Shown: positions 1 to 9,434, numbered from the stretch's first letter. The stretch: 64,000 bases of DNA from Chloroflexota bacterium (GCA_024434115.1 QMIT01000001.1:1-64000); one strand, 5' to 3'. The notes: generated by a model not told the origin, from the letters alone. Translations and numbers: made by a program.

Positions 1-259
1 CAAAGTCGTTGCTTTCGACACCCTGCCTGTCGAACTCGAATGGGTTCAGGATGGTCGTCTGGACGCGCTTGTTGGTCAGAAGTATTGGGGTTGGGGCTAC
101 GACACTGTCTTCATGGCCCTGAATCATGTTGGCAATCTTTATCCCTATCCATCATGGACAGACAGCGGCATGGACCTCGTGACCATCAATAACGTCGAAG
201 CGATGCAGGCCGCTTGGGACAGCGGAGACTTCACTCAGCCGTTGCCTCCTCCGTATTAA
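1..259 (+). CDS. Sugar ABC transporter substrate-binding protein, C-terminal end (partial)
   Basis: The reading frame is open from the window edge (codons from base 2) to TAA at 257-259 and encodes about 85 residues. The sequence around [19 protein letters not shown] followed by a closing IDNVEAM-like segment (here [15 protein letters not shown]) is typical of the last strand-helix part of periplasmic sugar-binding proteins of the ribose/galactose type. An RbsA-like ATPase and an RbsC-like permease follow directly, so this is the binding protein of that importer. The sugar cannot be told from this fragment. Confidence 0.8.
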   Translation, partial: KVVAFDTLPVELEWVQDGRLDALVGQKYWGWGYDTVFMALNHVGNLYPYPSWTDSGMDLVTINNVEAMQAAWDSGDFTQPLPPPY

Positions 260-285
260 ACTGAGAGATCGTTGATAACCTCGCG

Positions 286-309
286 GTGGGAGAGGTTAGC
301 CTCTCCCAC
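286..309 (+). promoter_or_regulatory. Intercistronic stem-loop after the binding-protein gene
   Basis: A perfect 10-bp inverted repeat (GTGGGAGAGG, loop TTAG, CCTCTCCCAC) lies between the binding-protein stop and the ATPase gene. No T-run follows, so it is more likely an mRNA-stabilising or processing hairpin that keeps binding-protein message in excess than a full terminator. It also argues against a GTG start for the ATPase at 286, since that codon would sit inside the stem. Confidence 0.6.
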
Positions 310-348
310 TCCCACTTTCAATATTCAAGTTTGAGTGAGGTAATAACA

Positions 349-1905
349 TTGGAACCGCAACCGGCCCTGCGCGTGGAAGGCATCACCAAAATCTTTCCGG
401 GAGGGGTGCAGGCCCTAAAAAATGTTGATTTTGAGGTGTATCCCGGTGAAGTGTTGGCTTTGCTTGGAGAAAATGGCGCAGGCAAATCCACCTTGATGAA
501 AATCCTTGCTGGGGTGTACCACCGTGACGCGGGGCGCATCTTTCTGGGTAACAAAGAAATCCACCCTCAAAACCCGGCTCATTCTCAAAAGCTCGGTATT
601 TCCATCATTTATCAAGAACTCGCCGTCACGCTGAATCAGACCGTCGCCGCCAATATCTTTATAGCCCGCGAGCCACGTTACGGAGGGTTGCTGACGCCTT
701 TTCGGCTGGTAAATCGGCGTAAGATGGAGCAGGAGTCTGAAAGGCTACTCAAGGTCGTTGGGGCTAATGTGGCTCCTTCGGACATAGTGGGCACGTTATC
801 GGTGGCCGAACGCCAACAGGTCGAAATCGCTAAAGCATTATCGGTTGACGCCAGAGTAATTATTATGGATGAATCAACCTCGGCACTCGGCCAAGACGAA
901 ACCCACACCCTCTTTGAGATTGTTCGAAGTCTGCGTCAACGGGGACTGGCGGTGATCTTTATCACGCATCGCCTCGAAGAAGTGATGGAAATCACTGATC
1001 GAGTTATCGTGCTGCGCGATGGCGAGCGCGTTGGTATGCTCAAAACAGCAGAAACCACCATTGATGAAATCGTGCGGATGATGGTGGGGCGCGACGTGTC
1101 GGGCATCTTCCAAAAAGAACAGGTCGAAATCGGCGAACCGATTTTGCGTGTGGAAAATCTAACGGCTAAAGGGCGGGTTAGAAACGTCTCGTTTGATTTA
1201 CACCGAGGCGAAATCTTAGGTTTTGCCGGACTAGTGGGGGCAGGACGCACAGAAACCATGCGCCTGATTTTCGGCGCCGATCATCGTGACGCTGGCAAAA
1301 TTTGGTTTAATGGTAAGTCTGTCCATCTATCATCACCTAGCCAAGCGCTACGAGCAGGGATCGGGCTGGTGCCTGAAGATCGGGCCGAGCAGGGACTGGT
1401 ATTAGAAAATACTGTCTTGTTTAATATGATGCTGCCCACCTTGCGCCGCTTTTCCCGAATTGGTTGGGTCAATCGGCGAGCCTCGCGTCAAGCCGCCATG
1501 AATTATATAGAGAGACTACGGGTACGCACTCCCAGCGTAGAGCAAATCATCAAGAATCTATCCGGCGGCAATCAGCAAAAAATAGTGCTGGCTAAATGGC
1601 TTATGGTAAACCCACGAGTTCTGATTTTGGATGAGCCAACACGTGGCATTGATGTCGCCACAAAAGCCGAAATCCAAGCGTTGATGGTTGAACTGGCCCG
1701 ACAGGGTATAGGGATCATCATGATTTCCTCTGAAATGCCTGAAATATTGGCAATGAGTGACCGGATTGTCGTCATGCACGAGGGAAGTGTTGCTGGCATC
1801 TTAAGCCGCGAAGAAGCCACCCAAGAACGGATTATGGCGTATGCCAGCGGGCAGCGAGATGTGATGGAGCATCATAATCATTTGAAAGAGGATTTAGCAG
1901 TATGA
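349..1905 (+). CDS. Sugar ABC transporter ATP-binding protein (RbsA/MglA family)
   Basis: This duplicated ABC ATPase energises sugar uptake at the inner face of the membrane. The N-terminal cassette has Walker A GENGAGKST, a signature region LSVAERQQVEIAKAL and Walker B VIIMDESTSAL. The C-terminal cassette has a degenerate Walker A (GLVGAGRTE), a good signature LSGGNQQKIVLAKWL and Walker B VLILDEPTRGID, the asymmetry usual for this family. I chose the TTG at 349 because GAGG at 337-340 lies eight bases before it and the protein then begins like its relatives. A GTG at 286 in frame is part of a hairpin. The stop overlaps the next start by four bases (ATGA). Confidence 0.9.
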   Translation: MEPQPALRVEGITKIFPGGVQALKNVDFEVYPGEVLALLGENGAGKSTLMKILAGVYHRDAGRIFLGNKEIHPQNPAHSQKLGISIIYQELAVTLNQTVAANIFIAREPRYGGLLTPFRLVNRRKMEQESERLLKVVGANVAPSDIVGTLSVAERQQVEIAKALSVDARVIIMDESTSALGQDETHTLFEIVRSLRQRGLAVIFITHRLEEVMEITDRVIVLRDGERVGMLKTAETTIDEIVRMMVGRDVSGIFQKEQVEIGEPILRVENLTAKGRVRNVSFDLHRGEILGFAGLVGAGRTETMRLIFGADHRDAGKIWFNGKSVHLSSPSQALRAGIGLVPEDRAEQGLVLENTVLFNMMLPTLRRFSRIGWVNRRASRQAAMNYIERLRVRTPSVEQIIKNLSGGNQQKIVLAKWLMVNPRVLILDEPTRGIDVATKAEIQALMVELARQGIGIIMISSEMPEILAMSDRIVVMHEGSVAGILSREEATQERIMAYASGQRDVMEHHNHLKEDLAV

Positions 1906-3047
1906 ACAACCAACAATCCACCGTTTCCACGAATCGTCAGGCCTCTCGCCGCTTGTTACGCAGCATCATATCCGGTCAGGAAGCGGGTGTTTTTGTCATT
2001 TTGATTGTAATGTGCGTGTATCTGTGGCGTTCAACCGATACCTTTACTGGGCCTCAAAATGTTAGTAATGTGATCCTCGCTTTCTCATGGATTGCCATTG
2101 CCGCGTTTGGTCAATCGCTCGTGATTATTGCTGGCGGTATTGATCTGTCTACCGGCTCGGTCATGGCACTGTCGGGCTTAGCCGCTGCCTACTTTATCAG
2201 CGGTGACCAATCCCCGTGGGCAGTCAAAACGATTACTGAAACAGGACGAGAGATCATGGTAGTAGACAGTCAATATGTCCCAGTAGCACTTTTAGCGGGC
2301 TGCGCTATGGGGGCGTTTATTGGCTTTGTGAACGGTTTATTGGTCGCTCGGGGTGGGTTGCCCCCGTTTATTGCCACCTTAGGTATGATGAGTATCGCAC
2401 GTGGTGTATGTTACGGATGGGCAAAGGGATGGCCCTTTCGCGGTTTCAACAGCGATTTCCGAGAGATTGGTCAAGGAGAATTGGAGCTTCCCTTTGTAGA
2501 TTACAATTTGCCCTATCCTACCATTATCATGATTATAATTGTGATTGTCATGACTATTTTTCTGTCTCGCACCATTTGGGGTTATCGAATCTACGCTCTG
2601 GGTGGCAATGAACAGGCTGCACAACTTTCAGGGATTAATACACGGCGCGTAAAACTGCTGGCGTTTACCCTATCTGGTCTGATGGCTGGTATCGGCGGAA
2701 CCTTAATGACCGCTCGCCTCGGTGTTGCTATGCCAACCGCAGCACAGGGTTACGAACTTGATGCTATCGCCGCTGTGTTTATCGGCGGAGCCAGTGTCAA
2801 GGGTGGTAAAGGAACCATGATCGGCACTTTAATTGGCGCGGCCACCATGCAGGTTTTACGCAATGGGATGAATCTGCGCGGCGTTGATGCCTATTGGCAA
2901 CCAGCGGCGATTGGCTTTGTGATTATTATGGCGATCGTCCTTGACCGTGCTCGCCAAGACCCCCGTACTGGTGCATTTTTCAAGAAACTATTAAGGCTGG
3001 CACGCAATCCGAAAATCTTCCTCAAATCCAGCCAAGCCCTGCGCTGA
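1902..3047 (+). CDS. Sugar ABC transporter permease (RbsC family)
   Basis: This 381-residue polytopic membrane protein forms the sugar channel of the importer. The family hallmark GGIDLSTGSVMAL lies near residue 80, a GLLVARGGLPPFIATLGMMSIARG segment near 140-170, and the EAA-like cytoplasmic loop YALGGNEQAAQLSGIN near 235, which contacts the ATPase. Translation is coupled to the ATPase gene by a four-base overlap. An extra hydrophilic stretch around residues 90-125 (including KTITETGREIMVVDSQ) is longer than in RbsC of enterics. The substrate is unknown. Confidence 0.9.
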   Translation: MNNQQSTVSTNRQASRRLLRSIISGQEAGVFVILIVMCVYLWRSTDTFTGPQNVSNVILAFSWIAIAAFGQSLVIIAGGIDLSTGSVMALSGLAAAYFISGDQSPWAVKTITETGREIMVVDSQYVPVALLAGCAMGAFIGFVNGLLVARGGLPPFIATLGMMSIARGVCYGWAKGWPFRGFNSDFREIGQGELELPFVDYNLPYPTIIMIIIVIVMTIFLSRTIWGYRIYALGGNEQAAQLSGINTRRVKLLAFTLSGLMAGIGGTLMTARLGVAMPTAAQGYELDAIAAVFIGGASVKGGKGTMIGTLIGAATMQVLRNGMNLRGVDAYWQPAAIGFVIIMAIVLDRARQDPRTGAFFKKLLRLARNPKIFLKSSQALR

Positions 3048-3134
3048 AAACGAATCGTTGCACCCCTACGACCCCAATTATGAATCCAGCCCAACTGATG
3101 AAGTGGGCTGGATGTTTAGGGTAAAATACCCGCT

Positions 3135-5684
3135 ATGGACAAAACAGGGCAGCCTTTCTTAAAGGCAATCGGACTATGTAAGCGTTACGGCGGTATTGAG
3201 GCGCTACGCGACCTTGATCTGGATATTTATCCGGGCGAAGTGATAGGGGTCGTCGGTGATACAGATTCTGGTAAATCAACGCTGCTTGGACTGATCTCCG
3301 GCACGCTCAAACCCGATACCGGACGTTTTTATCTGCGGGGGAGACGGGTAGGATTATCGCCCTCCTATCGTGCGGCTCGTCAAGGCATCCGGGTAGTACA
3401 TCAAGACATCAATATCGCCGAGTATATGAGCGCTCTGACCTATATTTTTGCCGGACAGCCGCCTTCTGCTCGCCACCTATTATCCCGCTGGGTTGGCTGG
3501 TGGAATACGCAAAACTTGCAGGCCTATGCTGAAAAGGAATTCTTGCGCCTCGATTTTGAAATTCCGCCTCTCGATTGTCCTCTTAATGATCTGACCAGTG
3601 CCCAACGGAAGATGGTGGCGTTTGTCCGGGCGACCATATGGATGCCCGATTTATTGCTGCTTGATGAGCCAATAAATGGCCTTGAGGCCTATAAACCGCA
3701 TATTCTGCGGCTCATTCGTGAGACACGTGATCGGCAGGGATCGGTGCTGTTGGTCACCCAAAATCTGGATGATGTATTTCTAATCGCTGACCGGATTTTA
3801 ATCTTGAGAGCGGGCCGCAAGGTAACGGAGTGTCACACCGCCGCGACCACCGTTGAAGCGGTTGTTCGGGTGATTTTGGAATCTGCCGAGGAAAAACTTA
3901 CCCCAGCGGTGTGGGCACTAAGCAACTATTTTGAGGTACAACGGCAAGCGCAAGAACTTGATCGTCTGAACCGAACACTCCAACAGCGTGCCATTCAGTT
4001 GCAAGCCCATGCCGAAGTTGCGCGGAGTGTCACATCTATTCTGGATCGTAATGAGCTACTTACCCAGATCGCGCAGATTATTTATCAACGATTTGGCTAT
4101 TACCACACAGGTATTTTTTTGATCAATTCTGAGGCCAATGAAGTTATCCTACGCAGCAGCGCCCCGCAGAACCATGCCGAACTCACAGTTCCAGAAATTA
4201 GACTGGCACTGGATGAAACCAGTCTGGTGGGATGGTGTGCGCTGCATGGCGATGCACGCCTTGCCAACGATGTTTCAAAAGACCCTATGTGTGCTTCTGA
4301 TCAAAGCCTGCCCGACACGCGCTCTGAGCTTGTACTACCGCTGCGCATCGGTAAGAAGATCGTGGGTGTGCTGGACTTGCAAAGCAATCAATTAGACGCT
4401 TTTAGTGAAGATGATATGGTGGTGATGCAAAGTCTGGCCGATCAACTTGCGATTGCCATTCGGAATGCGGATTTATTTGACACAGCAGAGGTGGCCCGTG
4501 AACAGGCAGATAAGGCCAACCGACTCAAAAGCGTGTTTTTATCGAACATGTCGCATGAACTATGCACCCCCCTCACTGCAATCATTGGCCTAACACAGGC
4601 GATGCTAGATTCCAACCTCAATATTTATCCCATTCCCCTGCCCACCGAATATCAACGCGATTTACACACGATCAGCAAAAGTGGTGAGCATCTGTTGGGG
4701 TTGATTAATGATATTTTGGATCAGAGTAAGATTGAGGCGGGCCAGATCAAACTCAACCAAACAGCTTTTGATTTGGGGAGTGTTCTTTATGAAGTGATTT
4801 CTACGACCCAAGCACTCCTACATGGGCGGCCCCTCGAACTCCAACAGGACATCCCGGCTAATCTACCACTCGTATGGGCGGACAGCATCTATGTGCGCCA
4901 AGTAGTGCTCAATCTGCTTTCGAATGCTGCCAAATTCACCGAGCAGGGCTGTATCTGGGTGAAGGTTTCTTCCGCCGAGAATGAGTTAGTCGTTTGTGTC
5001 GCCGATACGGGTGTGGGCATCCCTGAATATGCCCGACAGAATATCTTTGATCGTTTTCACCGAGGCGATCTGACCGTATCACGCAAATATCACGGTAGTG
5101 GACTGGGGTTGAGCATTAGCAAGCAGTTAGTTGAACTACAAGGGGGCCGTATCTGGGTGGAAAGCGAGGTGGGCATAGGGAGTAAGTTTTATTTTACGTT
5201 GCCAATTGCTACCCCCCAACAAAGTCTACTTAAAACCACAGTTTCGAATGAACCCCCCTTACATACCGCGCGACGTTCGGTGATTTTTGACTCCTCCCAT
5301 GATGACTCTACCAGTCTCAACGTTCGGTTTGTCCTGCTAGCGTGTTCTGAATCGGAGCTTACACTCTCTTGGCAAAAGGCACTTGAACGTGAAGGGTATA
5401 TTGTCGAAATGGTTGCAGCGAATAAGATGTTTGTTGAGATAGCTGATCTAATGCTGCCTGACCTGTTGATTTTAGATGCGACCGATCCCCAAGGGGCAGA
5501 GTCTGAGCGGTTATTGCTCGATAATGTCGCGCTTAGGCACATTCCATTGATTCTGGTTACCGCGAGATACACTGGTAATGAGACGACAAATCTTGGCAAT
5601 CGTCGCGCACCACTGTTTTATCTAAAGAAAGAAAATGCCTCTGCCCAAGAAATGAGCAGAATAGCTGAGTCTTGTTTCGTCTAG
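3135..5684 (+). CDS. ABC ATPase-GAF-histidine kinase-receiver fusion protein
   Basis: An 849-residue cytoplasmic protein with no membrane segment. Residues about 6-240 form one RbsA-like ABC cassette: Walker A GDTDSGKST (41-49), Walker B LLLLDEPINGLE and a degraded signature (LTSAQRKMVAFVRA in place of LSGGQ). A coiled stretch near 265-300 leads into a GAF domain (about 300-450). A HisKA domain follows with SHELCTPL (phosphoacceptor His474), then a HATPase domain with NLLSNAAKF, DTGVGIP, FDRFHR and GSGLGLSI. The C-terminal 120 residues resemble a receiver that keeps Asp781 (LLILDATD), a Thr and a Lys but has lost the acidic pair at its start. It follows the sugar permease gene by 87 bases. 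I infer that it senses the transporter state or a ligand and signals to a separate regulator. No partner regulator is adjacent. Confidence 0.85.
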   Translation: MDKTGQPFLKAIGLCKRYGGIEALRDLDLDIYPGEVIGVVGDTDSGKSTLLGLISGTLKPDTGRFYLRGRRVGLSPSYRAARQGIRVVHQDINIAEYMSALTYIFAGQPPSARHLLSRWVGWWNTQNLQAYAEKEFLRLDFEIPPLDCPLNDLTSAQRKMVAFVRATIWMPDLLLLDEPINGLEAYKPHILRLIRETRDRQGSVLLVTQNLDDVFLIADRILILRAGRKVTECHTAATTVEAVVRVILESAEEKLTPAVWALSNYFEVQRQAQELDRLNRTLQQRAIQLQAHAEVARSVTSILDRNELLTQIAQIIYQRFGYYHTGIFLINSEANEVILRSSAPQNHAELTVPEIRLALDETSLVGWCALHGDARLANDVSKDPMCASDQSLPDTRSELVLPLRIGKKIVGVLDLQSNQLDAFSEDDMVVMQSLADQLAIAIRNADLFDTAEVAREQADKANRLKSVFLSNMSHELCTPLTAIIGLTQAMLDSNLNIYPIPLPTEYQRDLHTISKSGEHLLGLINDILDQSKIEAGQIKLNQTAFDLGSVLYEVISTTQALLHGRPLELQQDIPANLPLVWADSIYVRQVVLNLLSNAAKFTEQGCIWVKVSSAENELVVCVADTGVGIPEYARQNIFDRFHRGDLTVSRKYHGSGLGLSISKQLVELQGGRIWVESEVGIGSKFYFTLPIATPQQSLLKTTVSNEPPLHTARRSVIFDSSHDDSTSLNVRFVLLACSESELTLSWQKALEREGYIVEMVAANKMFVEIADLMLPDLLILDATDPQGAESERLLLDNVALRHIPLILVTARYTGNETTNLGNRRAPLFYLKKENASAQEMSRIAESCFV

Positions 5685-5797
5685 TGGTACTACAAATCCG
5701 AATTATTTATCGGCTTCATTTGACAACCATTTTGCTTTGTACACGATTTAGTTGCCGACCCATACGGGATATGATGGAGCTTACACCGGATAGGTAG

Positions 5798-6033
5798 GAA
5801 CACTATCGCCATGAACCCAACCGCTTTATTCATCGCCGCATTGAAAATCCAATGGACGCGGAAGATTTGTTGCAAGGTGTGCTGTTAAGGCCTATCAAAA
5901 ACAACACCAACTGGGTGATGCTCTTAGACCGCTTGGCTGGCTGTATCAAATGGCCCGCAATGTTATTACGGACTGCTATCGGCTCAATCGCAACCGTTAG
6001 GTTAGGCTGGATGACCTCGATAGAAGACCCTAA
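5798..6033 (+). pseudogene. ECF sigma factor remnant (region 2)
   Basis: A decayed ECF sigma factor. In the frame of 5798 one reads YRHEPNRFIHRRIENPMDAE then DLLQGVLL, and after a one-base frameshift near 5886 the match continues as KAYQKQ and GWLYQMARNVITDCYRLNR. This is the conserved RFIYRRxGNPxDAEDLxQEVFLKAYQ...WLYxMARNVITDYYR pattern of sigma70 region 2. Stops follow at 5998 and 6031, and an in-frame stop (5795-5797) precedes the match. No region 4 helix-turn-helix was found before the next gene. Both ends and the frame are broken, so no functional product is expected. The rest of 5685-6117 shows nothing else. Confidence 0.75.
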
Positions 6034-6117
6034 TAACCAGACTGTTTCTTCGGCGGGTGTCGTCAACATTTTATGATCGGGGAGCATGTAGAGGGGTAGA
6101 TTCTATGGGATGAACCA

Positions 6118-7158
6118 CTAAACCGACTCACGCTCCACTAACCTCCATTTGCTTTGAAAAAAACGCCCGGGGCCAGACACCTCACCGTCAATCCGTTCAA
6201 ACAAGATTTCGGCCAATTGCACCCCAATTTCTGGTAAATTGCGCACGACGGTAGTTAAATGGGGGTGAATAATGGTCGCCTCTGGGATGTCATCGAAGCC
6301 CATAATCGCAAAATCTTGGGGCACACGGTAGCCTAAAGTCTGTGCCTCGGAAATAGCCCCAATCGCCATCAACGCATTCGCTCCAAAAATGGCGGTGGGC
6401 GGATTCGGTTGGGCGAGATATTCCCGCATCGCACGACGCCCGCCTTCTAAGGTAAAAGCGTGTCTTAAGATAAATCCCGGCTCAATTGGCAAACCCGCCT
6501 CAAGCATAGCCCGCTGATAGCCATTACAACGTGCTGGCCCGGGGGGCATATCGTCAGTAGTGCTGATGAAACCGATCCGCCGATGTCCCTTTTCTTGAAT
6601 CAGCCACGTAACAGCCTCATAGGTGGCCGGTTCGCTGGTGCCGCCGACTACATCCATCAAGGTATGTTCAACTTGAGCGCCGAGCGCAATTACCGGAACA
6701 TGGCTTCGCAGGATAAACTGGTCTAGCTCCTCGGTTGAAAGGCGATGGGGGGCCATCACAATGCCATCTACTGGGCGGCGCAGAACGGCGTCCAAAAAGC
6801 GACGCTCGTTTTCATACATATGATCGCTGTTAGAAATGAGGACATCATAGTCACGGGCGCGGGCCACATCTTGAATCGCCCGGACAATGGGGTGATAAAA
6901 CGCATTGGAAATATCCCCGATCATGATGGCAATCATTTGTGAACGCTGGGTACGCAAACTCCGCGCCGTCATATTCGGTTGATAACCTAGTTCCTGCACC
7001 GCGTTTAAAATCTTCTGGCGAGTTTCTTCGCTAATGGGTACCTGCGATGTACTGGTGCTCAATACTCGTGAAACGGTGCTTTGTGATACACCTGCCAATC
7101 GCGCAACATCGTGCATGGTGGGGTTAGTCGGTCTGGGTTTGTCGTTCTTTTTTGTCAT
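6118..7158 (-). CDS. LacI family transcriptional repressor
   Basis: A 346-residue DNA-binding regulator. The N-terminal helix-turn-helix reads TMHDVARLAGVSQSTVSRVL (residues about 13-33), followed by the hinge helix and the sugar-binding core (SQMIAIMIGDISNAFYHPIV near residue 70, the later IMGFDDIPEA motif). It is the last gene of the minus-strand sugar operon, 82 bases after the epimerase. The most likely target is the tandem palindrome with central CG at 12495-12522 in the promoter of this same operon, giving autoregulation. The effector is probably the imported sugar or a product of it. Confidence 0.92.
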   Translation of the reverse strand: MTKKNDKPRPTNPTMHDVARLAGVSQSTVSRVLSTSTSQVPISEETRQKILNAVQELGYQPNMTARSLRTQRSQMIAIMIGDISNAFYHPIVRAIQDVARARDYDVLISNSDHMYENERRFLDAVLRRPVDGIVMAPHRLSTEELDQFILRSHVPVIALGAQVEHTLMDVVGGTSEPATYEAVTWLIQEKGHRRIGFISTTDDMPPGPARCNGYQRAMLEAGLPIEPGFILRHAFTLEGGRRAMREYLAQPNPPTAIFGANALMAIGAISEAQTLGYRVPQDFAIMGFDDIPEATIIHPHLTTVVRNLPEIGVQLAEILFERIDGEVSGPGRFFQSKWRLVERESV

Positions 7159-7239
7159 AATCTCTTCTGTCTGTAAGTTTACCGCCTCAATTATCTAAGA
7201 ACATGCGGCGCTAAAAAAGACCGATTTTTTGTATATGCC

Positions 7240-8193
7240 CTAGATAGTGATGCGTTTATTTTCAATCAGCCAACTCACGGCCTCATACACGGCCTGTAAG
7301 GAGCTATAACACGGACGATAATCAATCAGCCGCTGGGCTTTAGCGATGCTGGCATTGGGGCTGTGGGCAATATGATCCCAAGTCGCAAGGGCGTCTGCTT
7401 CGGAAACGGTTTTGCGCCATTCTTCCCATCCCAAAAACTTGAGATTCGCGGGCTGACCAAACCACGCCGCCATCGCTTCGGCGTAGCCGCGCAGCGTAAT
7501 GGCTTGGGGGGAGACCACATGAAAGTTTTCGCCAATGCTGTTGTTCCAATAGGCAATGGCTTGCATAAAGGCGTGGGCGACATCCGCCGCATGGACATGA
7601 TGCACCGTTTCTAAACCAAGATTGGGCAAGATCAATTCCTCCCCGCGTGCCAAACAGCTAAATACCTCTGGATTAAAATTTCCCGCCGGATTTAGCGGGT
7701 TATAGCCCGGCCCAACGATATGCCCCGGATGCAACATCGTTGCCGGAAAACCTTGCTGCCGTGCTTGCTTGAGCAGGTAGGCTTCAATCGCCGCTTTTTG
7801 AATGCCATATTCACCAAACGGATGGCGTGGTTGATCTTCGGTGGCAGGGGCATGGGTGGTATGCCCGTGTATCCAAACCGTGCCGCAGTGCAAAAAATGA
7901 TGAATTTGACCGCGCAAGGCTTCGACAAGGTGTTTGGCGCTGGCCTCGGTAAAACAAATAAGATCAATCACGATGTCCGGTTTTAGGTCACGGATCGCCC
8001 GCCCAAAACTGCCAGTTTGTTCCGCCGCCTCACGGTCAAGATGAACGGTCTCTACTGCATTCCAAGCGGGATGAGGCAGATATGGCCCGCGCTGTCCGCG
8101 TGAAACATTCACGACTGTATGGCCTTTTTCGACCAGCATAGGGATCAGATAAGTTCCAATGTGCCCGCTGCCCCCAATGACAATCACACGCAT
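7240..8193 (-). CDS. NAD-dependent epimerase/dehydratase family protein
   Basis: A 317-residue extended short-chain dehydrogenase. It begins with the Rossmann dinucleotide-binding motif GGSGHIGTYL (residues 7-16) and has the region EYGIQKAAIEAYLLK (about 130-145), where the catalytic Tyr-x3-Lys is read as YGIQK. Such enzymes act on sugars or nucleotide sugars in the cytoplasm. Its place between the sugar-binding protein gene and the repressor gene suggests that it works on the imported sugar. The substrate cannot be assigned. Confidence 0.85.
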   Translation of the reverse strand: MRVIVIGGSGHIGTYLIPMLVEKGHTVVNVSRGQRGPYLPHPAWNAVETVHLDREAAEQTGSFGRAIRDLKPDIVIDLICFTEASAKHLVEALRGQIHHFLHCGTVWIHGHTTHAPATEDQPRHPFGEYGIQKAAIEAYLLKQARQQGFPATMLHPGHIVGPGYNPLNPAGNFNPEVFSCLARGEELILPNLGLETVHHVHAADVAHAFMQAIAYWNNSIGENFHVVSPQAITLRGYAEAMAAWFGQPANLKFLGWEEWRKTVSEADALATWDHIAHSPNASIAKAQRLIDYRPCYSSLQAVYEAVSWLIENKRITI

Positions 8194-8218
8194 AAGCGTT
8201 TTCCTTTTTTGAAGTTTT

Positions 8219-8250
8219 AAAAATCCCTCCTTTTTACGGGAGGGATTCGT
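8219..8250 (-). terminator. Terminator-like hairpin between binding-protein and epimerase genes
   Basis: A 9-bp perfect stem (AATCCCTCC, 8222-8230, paired with GGAGGGATT, 8239-8247). Read on the minus strand it is followed by a short T-run before the epimerase start at 8193. It probably reduces read-through from the highly expressed transporter genes into the epimerase and repressor genes. Confidence 0.6.
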
Positions 8251-8402
8251 AAGGAGAATTTGGGAATTATCTTGTTAATCAGTGTCAAATTTATAGAGGG
8301 CGCTTGCCTGATACATCGCACCAAAATTCAGCACCGTCGTTGGGAAATCCGGTTGATTTCACCTTATGATTGCCTATTTTATCTGATGCGATACGAAAAC
8401 AA

Positions 8403-8440
8403 GGCAGAGTTTTTGGGGTAGAACTCAAAAAATCTCTGCC
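8403..8440 (-). promoter_or_regulatory. Stem-loop directly after the sugar-binding protein gene
   Basis: GGCAGAG at 8403-8409 pairs with CTCTGCC at 8434-8440, and the stem is lengthened internally by A/T-rich pairs. It starts ten bases beyond the stop codon of the binding-protein gene on the minus strand. As with the hairpins at 286-309 and 44429-44450, it probably protects or trims the 3' end of the binding-protein message. Confidence 0.5.
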
Positions 8441-8450
8441 CTTTCCAATC

Positions 8451-9434
8451 CTAGCTGGCACGCCAGTATTGGCTGTTGGATTGATTAACAACAACCACGC
8501 CCGTATCCACATTAGGGGGTAGGGGGGAAATGCCAGCAGCTTGCCAGTCTGCCACTGATTTGATGTTGCCATGTTTTACCATGTACAAAAACATCATGCC
8601 CCAGAAGCCCATTTGCCAAGTGCCCTGCGCCAATGACGCACCCAGTTCACCCCGGTCAATCAGGTCAAGGGTGCCCTCGTCAGTATCGAAGCCGATATGT
8701 TGAATATCACTCAACATGCCTGCCTCGCGGATGGCTTGGGCAGCTCCCACAGCAGCGGGGGCATTGGTACTAAAAACGCCTTTGATGTCGGATTCAGCTT
8801 GGAGGAGGGCCGACAGTTTGGTGGCGCTGACGGTGGTATTGTTTTCGTTGTCAATTATCAGGTCTTCACCCACTTCGATGTCGGGGAATTCGGCGTGGAG
8901 GGTATCAATGAATCCATTGGTGCGCTCCAGCAGGTTGCCTTGCGACGGCACAGTTAAAACAGCGGCCTTGCCCGATCCCATTAGCGGCCCTAAATAACGA
9001 GCAGCGATGACTCCTGCGGCATAGTTGCCCGTACCGAGGAAGGCATAGCGTTTGCTTAATGGAGAATCAGCATCAAAGGTAATCAGTGGCAGCCCACCAT
9101 CAATGGCACTGTTAATCGGTGCGACAAGGGCTTCGGGGTTAATGACCGTCAGGGCGATACCAGCAGGCTGTTGGGCGATGGTTTCTTCCAACACGCGCAC
9201 TTCCGCTGTGATGTCATATTCGGGCGTCCCCGTGTAGATGGCTTCTACACCTAGAAACGCCGCCGCATCTTGCATTCCCCGATAGCAGCCTTTCCAATAA
9301 TCAATTCCGGAAACAAAACTGACCATATAATAGGTTTCGCCGTCTTGCGCCTTTGCGGGTTTCAGGCCGTGCATCGCCAAAACGCCCGCTGCCGTTGTAA
9401 GCGTTGAAGCCTTAAGAAAATCTCGTCTGTCCAC
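8451..9434 (-). CDS. Sugar ABC transporter substrate-binding protein, Tat-exported
   Basis: A 327-residue binding protein of the ribose/galactose type (Peripla_BP_4). The N-terminus MDRRDFLKASTLTTAAG carries a twin-arginine motif RRDFLK followed by a hydrophobic stretch and a likely cleavage after KAQ or AQD, so it should be exported folded. The core has LITFDADSP (near 120) and IGFDTDEGTLDLI (near 250), both usual ligand-pocket strands. It is the third gene of the minus-strand sugar operon, after the ATPase and permease genes. Two hairpins follow it. Confidence 0.9.
   Translation of the reverse strand: MDRRDFLKASTLTTAAGVLAMHGLKPAKAQDGETYYMVSFVSGIDYWKGCYRGMQDAAAFLGVEAIYTGTPEYDITAEVRVLEETIAQQPAGIALTVINPEALVAPINSAIDGGLPLITFDADSPLSKRYAFLGTGNYAAGVIAARYLGPLMGSGKAAVLTVPSQGNLLERTNGFIDTLHAEFPDIEVGEDLIIDNENNTTVSATKLSALLQAESDIKGVFSTNAPAAVGAAQAIREAGMLSDIQHIGFDTDEGTLDLIDRGELGASLAQGTWQMGFWGMMFLYMVKHGNIKSVADWQAAGISPLPPNVDTGVVVVNQSNSQYWRAS

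Noticed and set aside
286-348. GTG start at 286 for the RbsA-type ATPase
   Set aside because: The codon is the first base triplet of a perfect hairpin and has no ribosome binding site; TTG at 349 has GAGG at the right distance and gives a family-typical N-terminus.
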